From positions 62,001-126,000 of the forward strand of contig VWZF01004008.1 of NCBI GenBank assembly GCA_013396755.1: a stretch of DNA of 64,000 nt. Reading direction: 5' to 3'. Within the stretch, counting starts at the first letter, position 1; each line of letters opens with the position of its first letter. This document shows positions 1 through 11,400 of the stretch, in pieces. Position numbers and translations under genes: made by a program. This stretch comes from Sclerurus mexicanus (Eukaryota > Chordata > Aves > Passeriformes > Furnariidae). The notes beneath the pieces are model-generated. The model saw nothing but the letters and a program-made list of their open reading frames with translations. It searched no databases and was not told the DNA's origin.

Positions 1-46
1 GCTACACGTCGAGCCCCAGCGCGATCCTTCCTCAAGTGCCCTTTAC

Positions 47-74
47 CTGCGTGCACGGACTCCAGGTTCACCAT
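47..74 (-). CDS. POU2F3: POU2F3 first coding exon (partial gene; continues off the left edge)
   Basis: POU2F3 (Oct-11/Skn-1a) is a POU-homeodomain transcription factor of keratinocytes and chemosensory tuft cells; it binds octamer DNA in the nucleus. Seen here: on the minus strand an ATG at 74-72 opens MVNLESVHA and then a lone G, followed directly by a splice donor (GTAAAG, first intron base 46). The human protein, as I recall it, begins MVNLESMHTD, so 7 of 9 residues match and the split codon (first base G) fits the following Asp. The exon sits in a GC-rich, CpG-rich segment, as expected for a first exon. Its position just downstream of OAF on the same strand is the expected human-like gene order. 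The POU domains are in exons outside the window. The call rests on a very short peptide plus synteny plus the exact donor. Confidence 0.82.
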
Positions 75-680
75 CCTGCTGGCGGAGGGAAATCCGCGGT
101 GTGCCCAGCCTCCTGCCGTCAGCCCCAGGTTGCCAGGGGCTGCCAGTTTGCCCTCCCTCCTCTGCCACCCGCTGCCTCTCGAACCGGGCGTGGGTCCGCT
201 GCCCACGGGACCTACAGCTCCATTGCCTGTTGCCATGCAAGGCCAGGTGAGCATGCGGCGCTGCCACGCCTCGCCCCACCTCCGGCTCCCTCGGGTGCCC
301 TGACACCCAGCAGCCTGGCGTCGGGCCCATGCAAAAGCGCCCATTTGCATATTAGTAACTCGGGGATGGATGAGTCCCTGCAGCGCTGCCAGGGCGTGGG
401 GTGGGGTGGGAAGGAGCGAAGGGAAGGGAGGCGGGGTGGGTTTGCCCTCCCCCGGCTGCGCGGATGCGGCACCTGCCCGATGGGCTGCGGGGGGCTCCGC
501 ATCCCGGGGGCTGCGCATCCCGGAGCAGCTTTTGGCTCTGCCCCTTGCCGTGCGCAGGTAAGAGGGGCCAGGCGTCGAGCCAGGCTGGGCAGCGGCCGCC
601 AGCACCGCCGGGGAAGGTGTTGGAGCTGCCCAACAAGCCGTCCGGCGAGCAGCCCTTTTGGCCACTTCATTTTGGCCACG
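75..680 (-). promoter_or_regulatory. POU2F3: Putative POU2F3 promoter and 5' UTR, CpG-rich
   Basis: The 600 bases upstream of the POU2F3 start codon are GC-rich with many CpG dinucleotides, unlike the flanking DNA, and probably contain the 5' UTR and transcription start. No clear TATA box was found. Visible elements are a perfect octamer ATTTGCAT at 343-350, a near-octamer ATGCAAAA at 329-336, another one-mismatch octamer CTTTGCAT just outside at 736-743, and two G-rich runs at 392-410 and 421-440 that meet the four-run G-quadruplex pattern. The exact start of transcription cannot be seen. Promoter status is inferred from position and base composition. Confidence 0.6.
343..350 (+). promoter_or_regulatory. 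Octamer element ATTTGCAT (POU/Oct factor site)
   Basis: A perfect consensus octamer lies about 270 bases upstream of the POU2F3 start codon. A one-mismatch copy in the opposite orientation (ATGCAAAA, 329-336) is 6 bases away. POU-domain proteins, including the product of this gene, bind this motif. A single 8-mer can occur by chance, but its place in the promoter of an octamer-binding factor is suggestive. Confidence 0.5.
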
Positions 681-3600
681 GATAGCCCTGGGGTCTGCTC
701 AGGGTGGCCCAGGAGAGCAGCCTGGGCTGTTGAGTCTTTGCATGCCCTCAGTCTGGGCTGAACCTCAGTGATGCCACATGGGACGGTAAGCACAAAAAGG
801 AAAGTTGAAAGCAGAAAGGGGACCTGCCTTGGCAAAAGTCACAGGGCAGGGTTGGGATTAGCACATGGAGACTCCCCGTTCCGGACATGTGGTACATGTG
901 TGTCCCTAAGAAGAGGACAGAAGTGGCAGACAGCCCCTTCCTCCTTATCCACGTTGTTTAAAGCTGCAGTGTTTACCATCTTCCAGGGAAGTCAGGTAAA
1001 AAATGAATTCCCTAATGTCGGCTGCTTCTGTAGGAAGCTGCGAGGCCAGAGCCTCAGCTCTGTGCTGTGAAAGGGACCAGGCCACCCCGGTGGACCCAGG
1101 CACTGCAGCTGCTCTTCATCCCTGCTATTGCCACCTTGGTGACCCCAGCGCCCTCTGACATCCCTGTGACAGCCCGGACATCCAACCCTGTGACAGCCTG
1201 GACGTCCCAGTGACAGCCTGGACATCCATCCCAGTGATGGCCTGGACATCCATCCCAGTGACAGCCCGGACATCCATCCCAGTGACAGCCTGGACATCCC
1301 AGTGACAGCCCCGAGCCCCAGCGCTGCTCAGCGCCCTCCCGAAAGCGTTAATGCTCAATTGGTAGCTGCCAGGTACAAGCTATCACACATTCATCTCTCC
1401 CTGGGTAATTCACCTTCCAGGGCTCCCGGCTTTCCCACATAGTGCTCTCCCTCTCTGGAAAGACAGGTTTCTGAGAAGGGATGGGTGGGCGGGCAGGATC
1501 TCCAGCCTCACCTCCAGCCCAGTCCAGAGTTGCGGGGCTGGAGCTGCCCTCGGACACCCATCCTTGGGAGGGGACACACACCTGGAGGAAAATGAGTTAA
1601 ATGAAACTCCAACAAGGAAAAAGTGGAGGGAAGTCGGGGGAGGAGGTGGAAGGGGGGAAGTTCCCGGGTCAGAGTGACATTTCCAGGACAGGGGAGATTT
1701 CTGCAGCGCTCCAGGAAGCAGCGAGGTGGCACAGGGTGGTTGGCACAGGAGCTCCCGTGGAGGCGCTGGACTCCTGCCACCCTTTCCCAGCCCGTGGTGG
1801 AGCCCCAGCCATTCAGGCCCCGAGCCCTGGGGCGTTCCTAGGCAGCTGCTGCTCTGTTTTCTGGTGTTTTTGTCTGGGTTTTCCCCATCCTGAAGACCGA
1901 CGCGATCAGGTGTCTGCACTGCGTCAAACACGAGTTTGCTGGTGGCTCCCTGACAGCCTGGCAGGTTGGGGACCATGGGACCTCTCCTTCCCCCACATCA
2001 GAGCACCTCTTGTACACCGACCAGGAGTTTCACCTGACACCGGGCTTTTCTCTCTGCTTTTCCTGGTGCTTTTCCTCACTCCGCAGCCGAGCAGCATGTC
2101 TTGAGCCCCAGGGAGGCAGGTTCTCCCGGCTGGCATCTCCAGCTGGACAGGAATCACGGGCATCCTCCAGGCAAGGATGCTGTCCCGGCCAAGGGCAGGG
2201 CACCAGTGCCCTCTCCTGGCCCCAAAAAAAGCTGTGAATGACTTCTGGCGATTACCTTCTGGTCAATGAAACAGCGGGGGAAATAGTATTTCGGTGGTTT
2301 TTTCCTCAAACAGCTGTGGGAGCAAAGCCCATCACCTCGATCCCTTTAGCATTGGTGGTGTGTTGTGCAGGCAAGAGAGATACACCCTTCTTATTAAAAA
2401 CGGGATGCATCACAGCACTATCACTTGAAATAAGACCTCCTTCACCAGGAAAAGGCAGATTTGCTTTAGCTCCATCCCGAGATGATCACTCCTAGATGTC
2501 ACCAGACACACTGCTCTTTTCCATGGCCATCTATGACTGATCCTCTTGCTGTCATCCTCACTGCAGGCACCGAGCTTCTCCACTCCTGCTGCCAGTGTTT
2601 ATTCCCCTCTTGGGGGAAGATAAGCCCTGCAGATAGCACTTAATTATGGGGCAGGGCCTTTGGACTGGAAGCACAAACTGCAGAGAGATGTTACAAAACC
2701 CACCACATGCTCATGGTCAACTGCACCTTCCCTGTACCAGGAAGGTCTCCTGTCTCCACCTGCATCGGCTGCTTTCTGGAGTGTTATTTATAAGTGCATC
2801 AGGAAGGACTCGATGCACTTCAGCTCCCTTCTAGCAGGGATGGGGAAAGCACGGTCCTGCAGGGACGGAGATGCGCGGCTGGACCACGAGCATCCCTGTC
2901 CCGGACACCCCTCCCTCGGCCGGGCACAGCCGTGCTCCGCCAGCACCCACTTGTGGAGGCCGGGGATCCTGCACCAGGCTCCAGGGACCCCAGAGCCTCC
3001 CGAGTACACAATAAGCACACTGAAGCTCGCGGGGATCTGACCCGATGCTCCTTTTGTCCATCCCAGCATCCCTGCACAGGAGGCAGCAGTGGGAATGGGC
3101 TGTACAGGGCTGCCCAAAACCCTGCTCCCAGCCCACCTGCCCCACAGCTGGGTTTAACTCAGCGACAGGGACAGACTGCCACGGGGTCCTGCAGACACAG
3201 GAACAGTGCTGACCACATCAGTGAAAAAGAAAGAACTTCTGCTTCCCCAGAAATCACAGGAAAGGGTGAGTGGCCGTGGTGGATGAAGTGGAGAAGGGCT
3301 GAAATCCTTGTCCCATCCCTGCATTCTCCACACTAGAGGGAATCAGTGCTCCACATTTCTCCCTCCAGCCACTGAGAGCTCTGAGCTGGCCCAAAATTGC
3401 CACCCTCATCTCCCCTCAGCTGTGTCTGCAGAGGGATACACAAGGAATACCTTATCGAGGCTCCAGCCTGTCCCCCCATGAGACCACTCAGAGAGTGGAA
3501 CAGCCACCAGCCCTTCCAACCCCAGCACCTGCTTCTGCTGCTGGTCGTTCAGTCACCAGAGCTCCAGCTCAAAGCTGCCACTGTTGCTTGACATGAGTCA

Positions 3601-3830
3601 AACCTGTCTCCCTGCAGAGGGGCTGAAAGGATGGAATGTTTGAGATGCAGGATCACGTTTAAGGATGAAAAATTCCTGGTCACGCTGACAGCAGGATGTT
3701 CTCCCCCAGTCCACAGGTCTGCACTCGGTAAAGGTTTGAGACTTACCCATAAAGGAGCAACTCTTAATCAAGTGCTCAAGCAACTGGATCACACAAAGAG
3801 TTATCATGCACAGAGAAACTTTTACACCAA
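681..3830. other. Intergenic DNA between POU2F3 promoter and OAF 3' end
   Basis: I see no credible coding exon here. Open frames are short, overlap on both strands and match no family I know. The only clear structure is a 24-bp minisatellite at about 1156-1309. If OAF transcription ends near 3830 this is also the upstream region of POU2F3, so it may hold distal regulatory sequence, but no specific element was recognised apart from the octamer-like 736-743. Confidence 0.6.
1156..1309. repeat. Minisatellite, about 24-bp unit
   Basis: About seven tandem copies of a unit with the core CATCCCAGTGACAGCCTGGA. Some copies carry an extra CATC block (24 bp) and some lack it, so unit length alternates. 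It is non-coding; the matching open frames on the minus strand (WMSRLSLG-type peptide repeats) are by-products of the repeat. Confidence 0.85.
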
Positions 3831-3850
3831 GGATGCTTTAAAAAAATCCA

Positions 3851-3856
3851 TTTATT
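3851..3856 (-). other. OAF: Candidate OAF polyadenylation signal AATAAA
   Basis: On the minus strand AATAAA lies about 1.3 kb downstream of the OAF stop codon. It is followed by a stretch rich in G and T (toward 3800) that could serve as a downstream element. The resulting 3' UTR length is reasonable for this gene. Other A/T-rich signals nearby could be used instead, so the site is tentative. Confidence 0.4.
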
Positions 3857-5171
3857 TTACCTTACAAATGATAAATAATTTGTTTAAAAAAATTATTTCA
3901 AGTGTATTTTACTTCATGTTCCAATATTAAAATACCTTTCCCTTCTCCCCCCTTACGTGATCGATACAAAAATAATTGTGACCAAATTCTTTTTTTTTTT
4001 TTTTTGGCAAAAATTCCTGTATTTTAGGCAAAAAAGGCACGCTGTGAAGGCTTTTCACCAGGAGGCATCGGGGGTCCCAGAGACCCCCAAGAGCTTCTCT
4101 CCACTCCCTGCTTGTTCTGACTTGAGTGGAGGAGGACACAGGACCAGGCAGCACGGCTACAGTGCTTTTTGTCTGATCCCTCCAGGTATGTACCAGGGCA
4201 AGGTCAGCTTCAGTGTCATCCCTCTTTAACATCCGGGGGAAATCAAGGCACAGAAAAGCAGTACAATTATTTAAGAGCTTCTTGTGAATACCTGGCAGAG
4301 TAGGACATAAAACTGGACATAGCTGTAGAATGTTGTCTTCTTCAAAACAGTGTGAACCCACCTGGGATCCTCCTCTCCCCTTGCAACCAGTGTTAGGATG
4401 GCAGTCACAAGTCTCTGGATGTTTCTTTCTTAGTGGAAGAGTCACAAGACCAGCACAAAAAGTTGGGCCTTCACTAGTCTAAACAGGGATTAATTAAAGC
4501 CCTAATTACCAGCCCTTTAGGGGCACAAGTCATTGCTGGGGTATATCCCCCCATTATAGCTTGTGGCCACAGGAAGGACATAACAGCCAGTCAGGCACTA
4601 GAGAAAGCTACAGGCAGGCTCTTGCTTTGGGTGGGCTTCGTACCTTCCCTGGTCAGGGGCTGTGGTCCCAAAAATCAGCTGTTTTCCCACTGGGGAATGC
4701 TGTTGTGTCACCAGGAGGTGAAGTCAGCACAGGGCGTTCTTCAGTGGCAGAGATGTTTGACAACCCAGGTCAGCAAGACCATTTCTCTCCCTGCCCTGAC
4801 CACTCAGCTCGAGGCTGGTAAGTGATCAGAGCTGCCCCTTTCACTCCAGAGCAGGGCAACACACCCCCTTCCCAGTGCTTCACCCCAAAACCCTGCGTCT
4901 CCTGCTTCCAGGAAGCTGGATTTCCCGGCAGCTGGTGGGAGAGCATCACCACACAGTGAGCTGAGCCTGCTGGTCACAGTATGAGGCAGCGTCGGGCGGG
5001 GAGGGAGTCACAGGAGGCCAGAAGGAAAGGCACACGCACAGAGCTCTCCTGGGACAAGGCACCACTCTGAACAGCATTCCTTCTTTGGAGCAGCCAGCTC
5101 CAGGAGGCCCTTGGCGTCATAAACAAGTGGCAGGAGATGAGCTGCCCCTTGGAAAAAGTCTTGGAAAGCTC
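3857..5171 (-). other. OAF: Probable OAF 3' untranslated region
   Basis: This non-coding stretch lies between the OAF stop codon and the candidate AATAAA. It contains a 16-base T run at 3990-4005 (an A run in the transcript). No other gene is visible in it. The extent is inferred from the poly(A) signal only. Confidence 0.45.
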
Positions 5172-5446
5172 TTAAGTCTCCTCATCCCAGAGACAGAGCT
5201 GCTTCTGCGGCACGTAGTAGTCGAAGGTGTAGCCCTTCTGGCAGCTGCGGATGCCACACTTGTAGGAGGAGACCTTGCCCCCGGCGTCACGGCTCTTGCA
5301 GTACTTGAGCATGCAGGGGTACCACTCGATGCTCAGTGAGTAGCTGCAGACGCAGGGCTTCCAGCGGTCCACACACAGCCGGCAGCGCTGCAGGTCCGGC
5401 AGGTCCGACGTCTGCGGCAGCACCTCGAACATGGAGCCATCCACCC
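5172..5446 (-). CDS. OAF: OAF coding exon 4 with stop codon
   Basis: The exon encodes 90 residues from VDGSMFEVLP to LCLWDEET and the TAA at 5174-5172. It holds nine cysteines, including PCVCSY, YPCMLKYC, KCGIRSC and QLCLW. The acceptor AG is at 5448-5447. Compared with the human sequence as I remember it, RCRLCVDR has one extra cysteine and there is a short insertion at AGGKVS. A 31-bp minisatellite lies only about 12 bases upstream of the acceptor. Confidence 0.95.
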
Positions 5447-8400
5447 CTGGGGAGAGAACGGGGACACCACTCAGGACCACTCAAGAGAGCAGGGACACCA
5501 CTCAGGACCACTCAAGAGAGCACAGACACCACTCAGGACACTCAAGAGAGCAGGGACAGCACTCAGGATCACTCAAGAGAGCAGGGACACCACTCAGGAA
5601 AGACAAGACCACAAGAGAGAGACACCAAAGCACTGCCTGCTCTGCACAGTCCCCAGGTCGAGGAGGATGAGGTCAGACAGTGCTTCCAGGGGTGCTTTGG
5701 ACACAAGTGGAAGAAGAACCCTGTGGGTCCCTTCCAATTCAGCATATTCTGTGGTATTTCTTCTGGGTGATGGACCAGGTGAAAGGTTGCTTTGAAAATA
5801 CCTGCCTAATTAGGTTCACCAGGAGAGCACCAGCAAAAGAAGTCAGATCTACAAAGGACCGGGCCAGTGCAATGTGATGCAACATGCCTTAAAGACAGCA
5901 AAGAGGAAGCCAAAACAATCTGTGCTGATCACCAGAAACCTGGCAGGAGAGATCCCAGCCCTGTGCCAACGCGCTGACAGGAGCAGTTCCAACAAAACTG
6001 AAGGAAACTCACCTTTCTCCAGCCAAAATTTGACATCTTCTTCTCGGGTGTAAATGGCTTCCTTGGCCTCTGCACAGACGTTGTGGATGTGGGGGCTCAG
6101 CTGGGCGCCCTTGCTGAAGTTGACAGCCACGTCCATGCTGAGGTGCTCCAGCCCCCGAACCTCCTCGGCCTGACGCACCGTCCGGGGGTTTTTCTGCAGA
6201 GCAGGAAACAACCAACATTTGAGTCCTGGACGCAATGACTTATTCCTTTATAGCGTGTTGTGATTTCCTGCCAACACGAGATGCTCCTCTGTGAACACAC
6301 CCACATCCTGCCTGCATGGAAGGCACGTTTAAAGCTTGTGGATGCTGAAACCACGGTGTTTGCCACATTTGTCCGTGATGGTTTCCCAATGTTTTGTCAT
6401 CATACATGGTCCCGGATCGCTACTGACTTCACTGGGGCAGGGATTTTCACGGCCACCCACCTACCCCTGACACAGGCTGAACCAAATCACGCCTCCTTCT
6501 CAGAGGAGGCTCGATACACCAAGGCTTAACACCAAGTCCCTCAAGAAAGAGGGGTGGTCAAAGGTGGGTCTGAGAGCTGAACAGTCAGGCAGCTGCCTGG
6601 GAAGGGTCTCCAGCTCCAGGAAACTCTGGATGGGGCCCCGTACCTGGCGCAGCTTGGCCATGGACTCGCTGGGGATGATCTCGTTGCGGTGGAGCCGTGT
6701 CACAAAGCACAGAGCTTGGAACTGGCTCTGGCCCCTCTCCAGCTCCCCGAGGATTAAGGCACGGAAGATCTTCACCTCCTGGCAAAGAGATAAATAACGA
6801 GAGTGAGAGTCACAAATCTTTGCCATCAGTGGGGCACACCAAGAAGTTCCAGCTCCAGAAAGGCTCCAGCCAGAAAAACAAAGTCAAAGGTCTCATAGTT
6901 GTGCTACCTGAGCACAGGGGTGTAGTCCCAGGTTCAATCCCACCCAAAAGCCTGCAGCAGAATCACTGGCGTATGTAAAGAATTACGGGTTTTCACAATC
7001 CCACTGTGGCAAGGACAAATTGCTGCCAGGTCACATCTCACATCCACAGCTTCCTCAAAGAACAGCTGGGGGTTTCTGTCCTTTCCCAAGAAGGGAGGCA
7101 AAACTCCAAGGAGCCTTCTTTGGTTTTGTTAAACAAGTATCACATAGCCCTTATCTTCATGCCTTACTGACTAAGCAGTCCCAATTGCAACCCCTCACTT
7201 CCTTCTGAACAACTGGTATTCTGGAGAACAAAATTCTCCAGTTCTGAACCCAAGAGCATGTGAAACAGAAATGAAAATCAAATGGTTAAAACCAGAAGAA
7301 CCCATTCTGATCAGCTGCAGCAGACTTCCTTTTCTGCCTAGGTCAATAATTTTGGCATTTTATATACAGAGTTTGTGACACGGATTGTAATCCACCTCCT
7401 AAACTAGCCTGGAAACCAGTCACAGTCACCTTTGTGTAGAGCCACAGAATAGCTTGTTCCACAGCAAAACCTCCCTATATCCTCTTCTGGCATAAATCAA
7501 TTCATGTGGCTCTGGCTCCAGGGGCATTCCCCACACTGTGGGAATCTGCCATCCCCTGCCTTGGTGTCAGACCATCCTACTCCAAGGGCTGAGCAGGACT
7601 GGAGCAGAGAGCAATTCCTGCCTTTTTCATCACTTGCAGCCATTCTCTCCACAGCGTCCTCCATGGAGAGCTGGACAGACACTGGTGGCAGGAGACCAGC
7701 CAGCAGAAGCTATGCCAAGCTGCTCAGGTCACCCCTCTCCTCCTGAGCTGCTCCCGTTGCACGGCTCACTAGCTTGGCTTCTCCCAACCCTCTCTGTGCC
7801 CTGAGGAGAAGGGACCTGTTCCCTTTTCTACAGCTCTAAGTGGTGTCCACGCTGAGTTTTCCTGCAGATTAGCTCATACAGCCCGCTGTTTATTCCCTGC
7901 CTTCTCTTCCATGTCCAGAAGAGAACAGGGAATGCAATTCAGTGCACATCTGGGCAGCTGGAAGCACAATATTTCCATCCCCAGGATAAGAGAAAGCATT
8001 TTGCTGGTGCGTTTGTTGACTGAGCAACAAAGAGCAGGGCACGAAGGAGGTTTGAGAAGAAAGAGATACCAGAAATGCTTGTGAAATTGCTATGGAATCA
8101 TTATTTTTTTCACAGATTTAACGGGGAGGCTTCCCACTGAGACACTGGCACCACTGGAACAACCCACATTCCCATCTACATTTAGTCCAGCTGCCTCCCA
8201 GCTTCCAGCTGTGAGCTCCCACACTGTTCACAGCCCAGGCATGAGTGGACCAAAACCAGGAGCCGACTCTGGCATATTCCTCAGCTGTGGATTTAATTTT
8301 AATTCTCTTTGAGCAACCAGCATTCGGTCTGGAAAAAGCAAACAGGGATAGCCATGTTTTGCATTCAGGCTGAAAACCTCTACAGGCAGGAGATTAAAAA

Positions 8401-11400
8401 CAGTGCAGCACTTCCCAGGTTGGAGGCAATTTCTGTAAAATGAGAACGTGCTGAGCAACTGATTAATCCTCCTGATCCGTCTATTTAAGAATTAGCCTTC
8501 AGACAGCCAACTCCTTCCTCCTCATGACTGATACATAGGAGAGATTCTCAGCTCTCTCTGCCTGAACTCCAGGTGTCAGGATTTCCAGGGCTTCTGCTGA
8601 CACCGAGGGGGATGCACTGGCAAAAACAGGAGTGGTCTGTGTTGCCAGCACTGAGGTAGCCAGTGAGCCAAGGAACAGCTTTAATAAAGCTGTTTTGTTC
8701 AAGGACCTGGCTCCTATGGCATGAGGTGTTCTGAAAAGAGAAATCCCAGCTCCACCTGGCTCCAAGCAAACCCAAAGTGATTGTTGCTGTGGATGCCCAT
8801 TTTCTGGGAGACCTGTACCCTGCAGTGGCCACCCTCTCCTGAGCAAGATGTCAGTCTCCTCTTTTCCCCAGTCTGTCCCAAAGCCTTGCTTGGCTTTCCT
8901 CAACTTCCCAGCTCTCCCTGCCCTGACGATGCCACCTCAGGTGAACAAGAACCAAACCATGTCAAAAAACACGTGATGGTTCTAACATGGAAAGAGCCAC
9001 CAAAGTTTCTCCTACTTGGAGAGCACCTTTTCCCACTCAGCCACCTCACCTCTTTCCTGGCAGCAGGAGCAGAGTGAATCAGTGCCAAGGTGGGTACCCA
9101 GCCAAGGCAACAAAGAGCACCTTTAACTCTGGGTTTCTGCAAAATTTCCCAGTAGGGAACAAGTCCCAGCAGAACATTGTGGGGACTCTCCAGGTGAACT
9201 CATTGCGGGGGTGTCGGGAATCCTTGGCCCTGACCTGCACTCCTCTGGCAGGGACAGTTCATCTCTTGCTTAGATTTGAGTGACAAACACTTGGTGTAAC
9301 AGGGAACAACGAGTTCTGTGGCACTGGAGGCAACCACAGCCTGGGCTCTCACAGCAAGGGCAGAGCAGCTCCTCATTCCCAAAGGAAAGAAATCAGTGCT
9401 CCAAGCCCCCACCAGCCTGGGGCTGCCCGTCCCTACCAAAGGGACTTCCAGCAAAGACTGGTCTGCAAGGAGGAGCAGGGAAACCATCAAACTTCTTCCC
9501 TCCTCGTGCTGTCCTCAGCCAGCTCCTCCAGGGACTGTCATCTGGTGGGCAAGAACAATCCACCTCCCATGTTTAGGGTTTATCCAGCAGGGATTTCCAA
9601 GCCTGTGTGGTCCAGATCTCAGCCCTGTGTCTCCACTCCATGTTGAGTGGAGCAAACCAGTTTCCAGGGAAATTAATTACTTCAATGCCTTCCTCCCTGC
9701 AACCCATTTGGCTTGCCTGCCAAAATGTTCTCCCCCAAGGACATCAGTGCTGCTGTGGGACCCGCTTCTGTCTCTGCTGTCACGTGGCTGCCCCGAGCAG
9801 GGGGGTACAGGCAGAGGGATGTGGTCCTGAGGGCGATGGGTGACACCAGCCCCCCTGGGCCCAATCCTGTGTCCTGTCAGCAGCCTTTGCTGTGCTCAGG
9901 GCCCTGCCTGCACTGCCCCAGGGAACAGCCCCAGCTGGCCAGAATTCCATGTGCTTGCACAGCACACACAATGTGTTCCTGCATCCACACTGGGGGTCCA
10001 GCTGGCTCAGCTACCCTGAATGGTGGGGATTATGTTTTTTAACCCCTCTCTTACTAGAATGAAGTCACTTTGGTGTGTTGCCCCTTATATTCAGGTGTCT
10101 CTAACGGTGATTCAAAGATATGCTGGGAGAGGGGGATAAAAAGCACATTTTCACAGCAATAAGATTCTCCAGTTCAGAGTAACAAACAGCACCGTGTTTT
10201 CAGGAGTCCACCCCATCCCTCCTGCCCTCCCAGAGGGCACTGAATGACCCTCCTCTTCTATTTTTGGTATCTCTCCAGAGAGCAGTCTGCTTTTCAAATC
10301 ACACAGATGTAATTTTGGACAGATGCTTTCCTGTATCACTTGGTCATTTGACAACAAACACAATGGCCCCTCGTCATAAGGAAATTCTGAAAGCACCACA
10401 CCAAAATATCACAATAACATCAGTCTTATCAACATGGACACTGGACGGACTGGCCGTGCAAGTGTTAAAGTACCATTACCCAGACTTTCTCCCTTGTGTT
10501 TCCAACTCAACTTTTCCAGCAATCAAAAGGGGAAAGAAACTTTCTGCATCTTTGTGCTGACCTTGACATAAAACCACCCACTTTGTTCTCAGGCCATTTT
10601 TAACAACTGGCAAGATCATGCTCTTCAAATTAGATACAACATTTAGGGTTGCTGTCCCCCTTCACTCTTCTTTGCAGTACTATTTTATTATTTTTTTTTC
10701 TTTCTATGAAGGAAAACGAGTGTTTTCATCACGTTTTTTCAAACTGCAAGAAAATAAATGGTCATTATTGCACTGCCCAGAAAACACCAAGACTCAGTTT
10801 GGACTCTGACTGGCCAGTATGTGCTGCACTAAAGAGAAAAAAACCCTGGTGTGCTTCCCCCCTGGCAGGGGTGGAAGAGAAATGAAAATCCCAGCTCTGT
10901 GGAAGCCTCAGGCACTGCTCAAGTCCCACCAGTGTCAGAGGAAAGCAATGAACAGTGATCTCATTTAGCTCCTTTCTTCTCCAGCCCCTGGTCTAGCAAC
11001 CACAAATTGCCAGCAGAGGGGAAAAAAAAACAACCCCAAACCCTGCCTTTTGGACTAACCCCCTGCAGTTTGAGCCAGAGAAGTGGAAAAATCATTTGTG
11101 GAAAAACCCCAGCACCCTGGCCACAGCACAACCACGCAATGTGGCTTGGGGCAGCAGGGCAACCACCCCAGCTGCTTTTGTGAACGCTCAGAACCCCACG
11201 ACCTTCCCTGCAGAGGAGAAGTTGTGTAATTTTGGAGAGATGAGCACCAGATCAGCACGGGGAACGGCCTGGGCGCAGGTCAGAGGGGGAAGCCCGGCTA
11301 GGCTGCTGCCTGCTCACACCATTACTCACTGCACAGCCAGCTCCCCACTCCTCGATGATTTCCTGGCTTTTTGCAGCTATTTTCCAGCAAAGCTATGAAG

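Noticed and set aside
212..835. 207-codon minus-strand and 241-codon plus-strand frames at the left end
   Set aside because: Stop-poor GC-rich promoter DNA of POU2F3. The two strands overlap and neither resembles a known protein.
1125..1358. WMSRLSLG-type repeat peptide on the minus strand
   Set aside because: By-product of the 24-bp minisatellite, which in unbroken 24-bp units keeps frame by chance.
5460..5598. Possible CRISPR array (short regular repeats)
   Set aside because: Direct tandem repeats without unique spacers, in an intron of a vertebrate gene.
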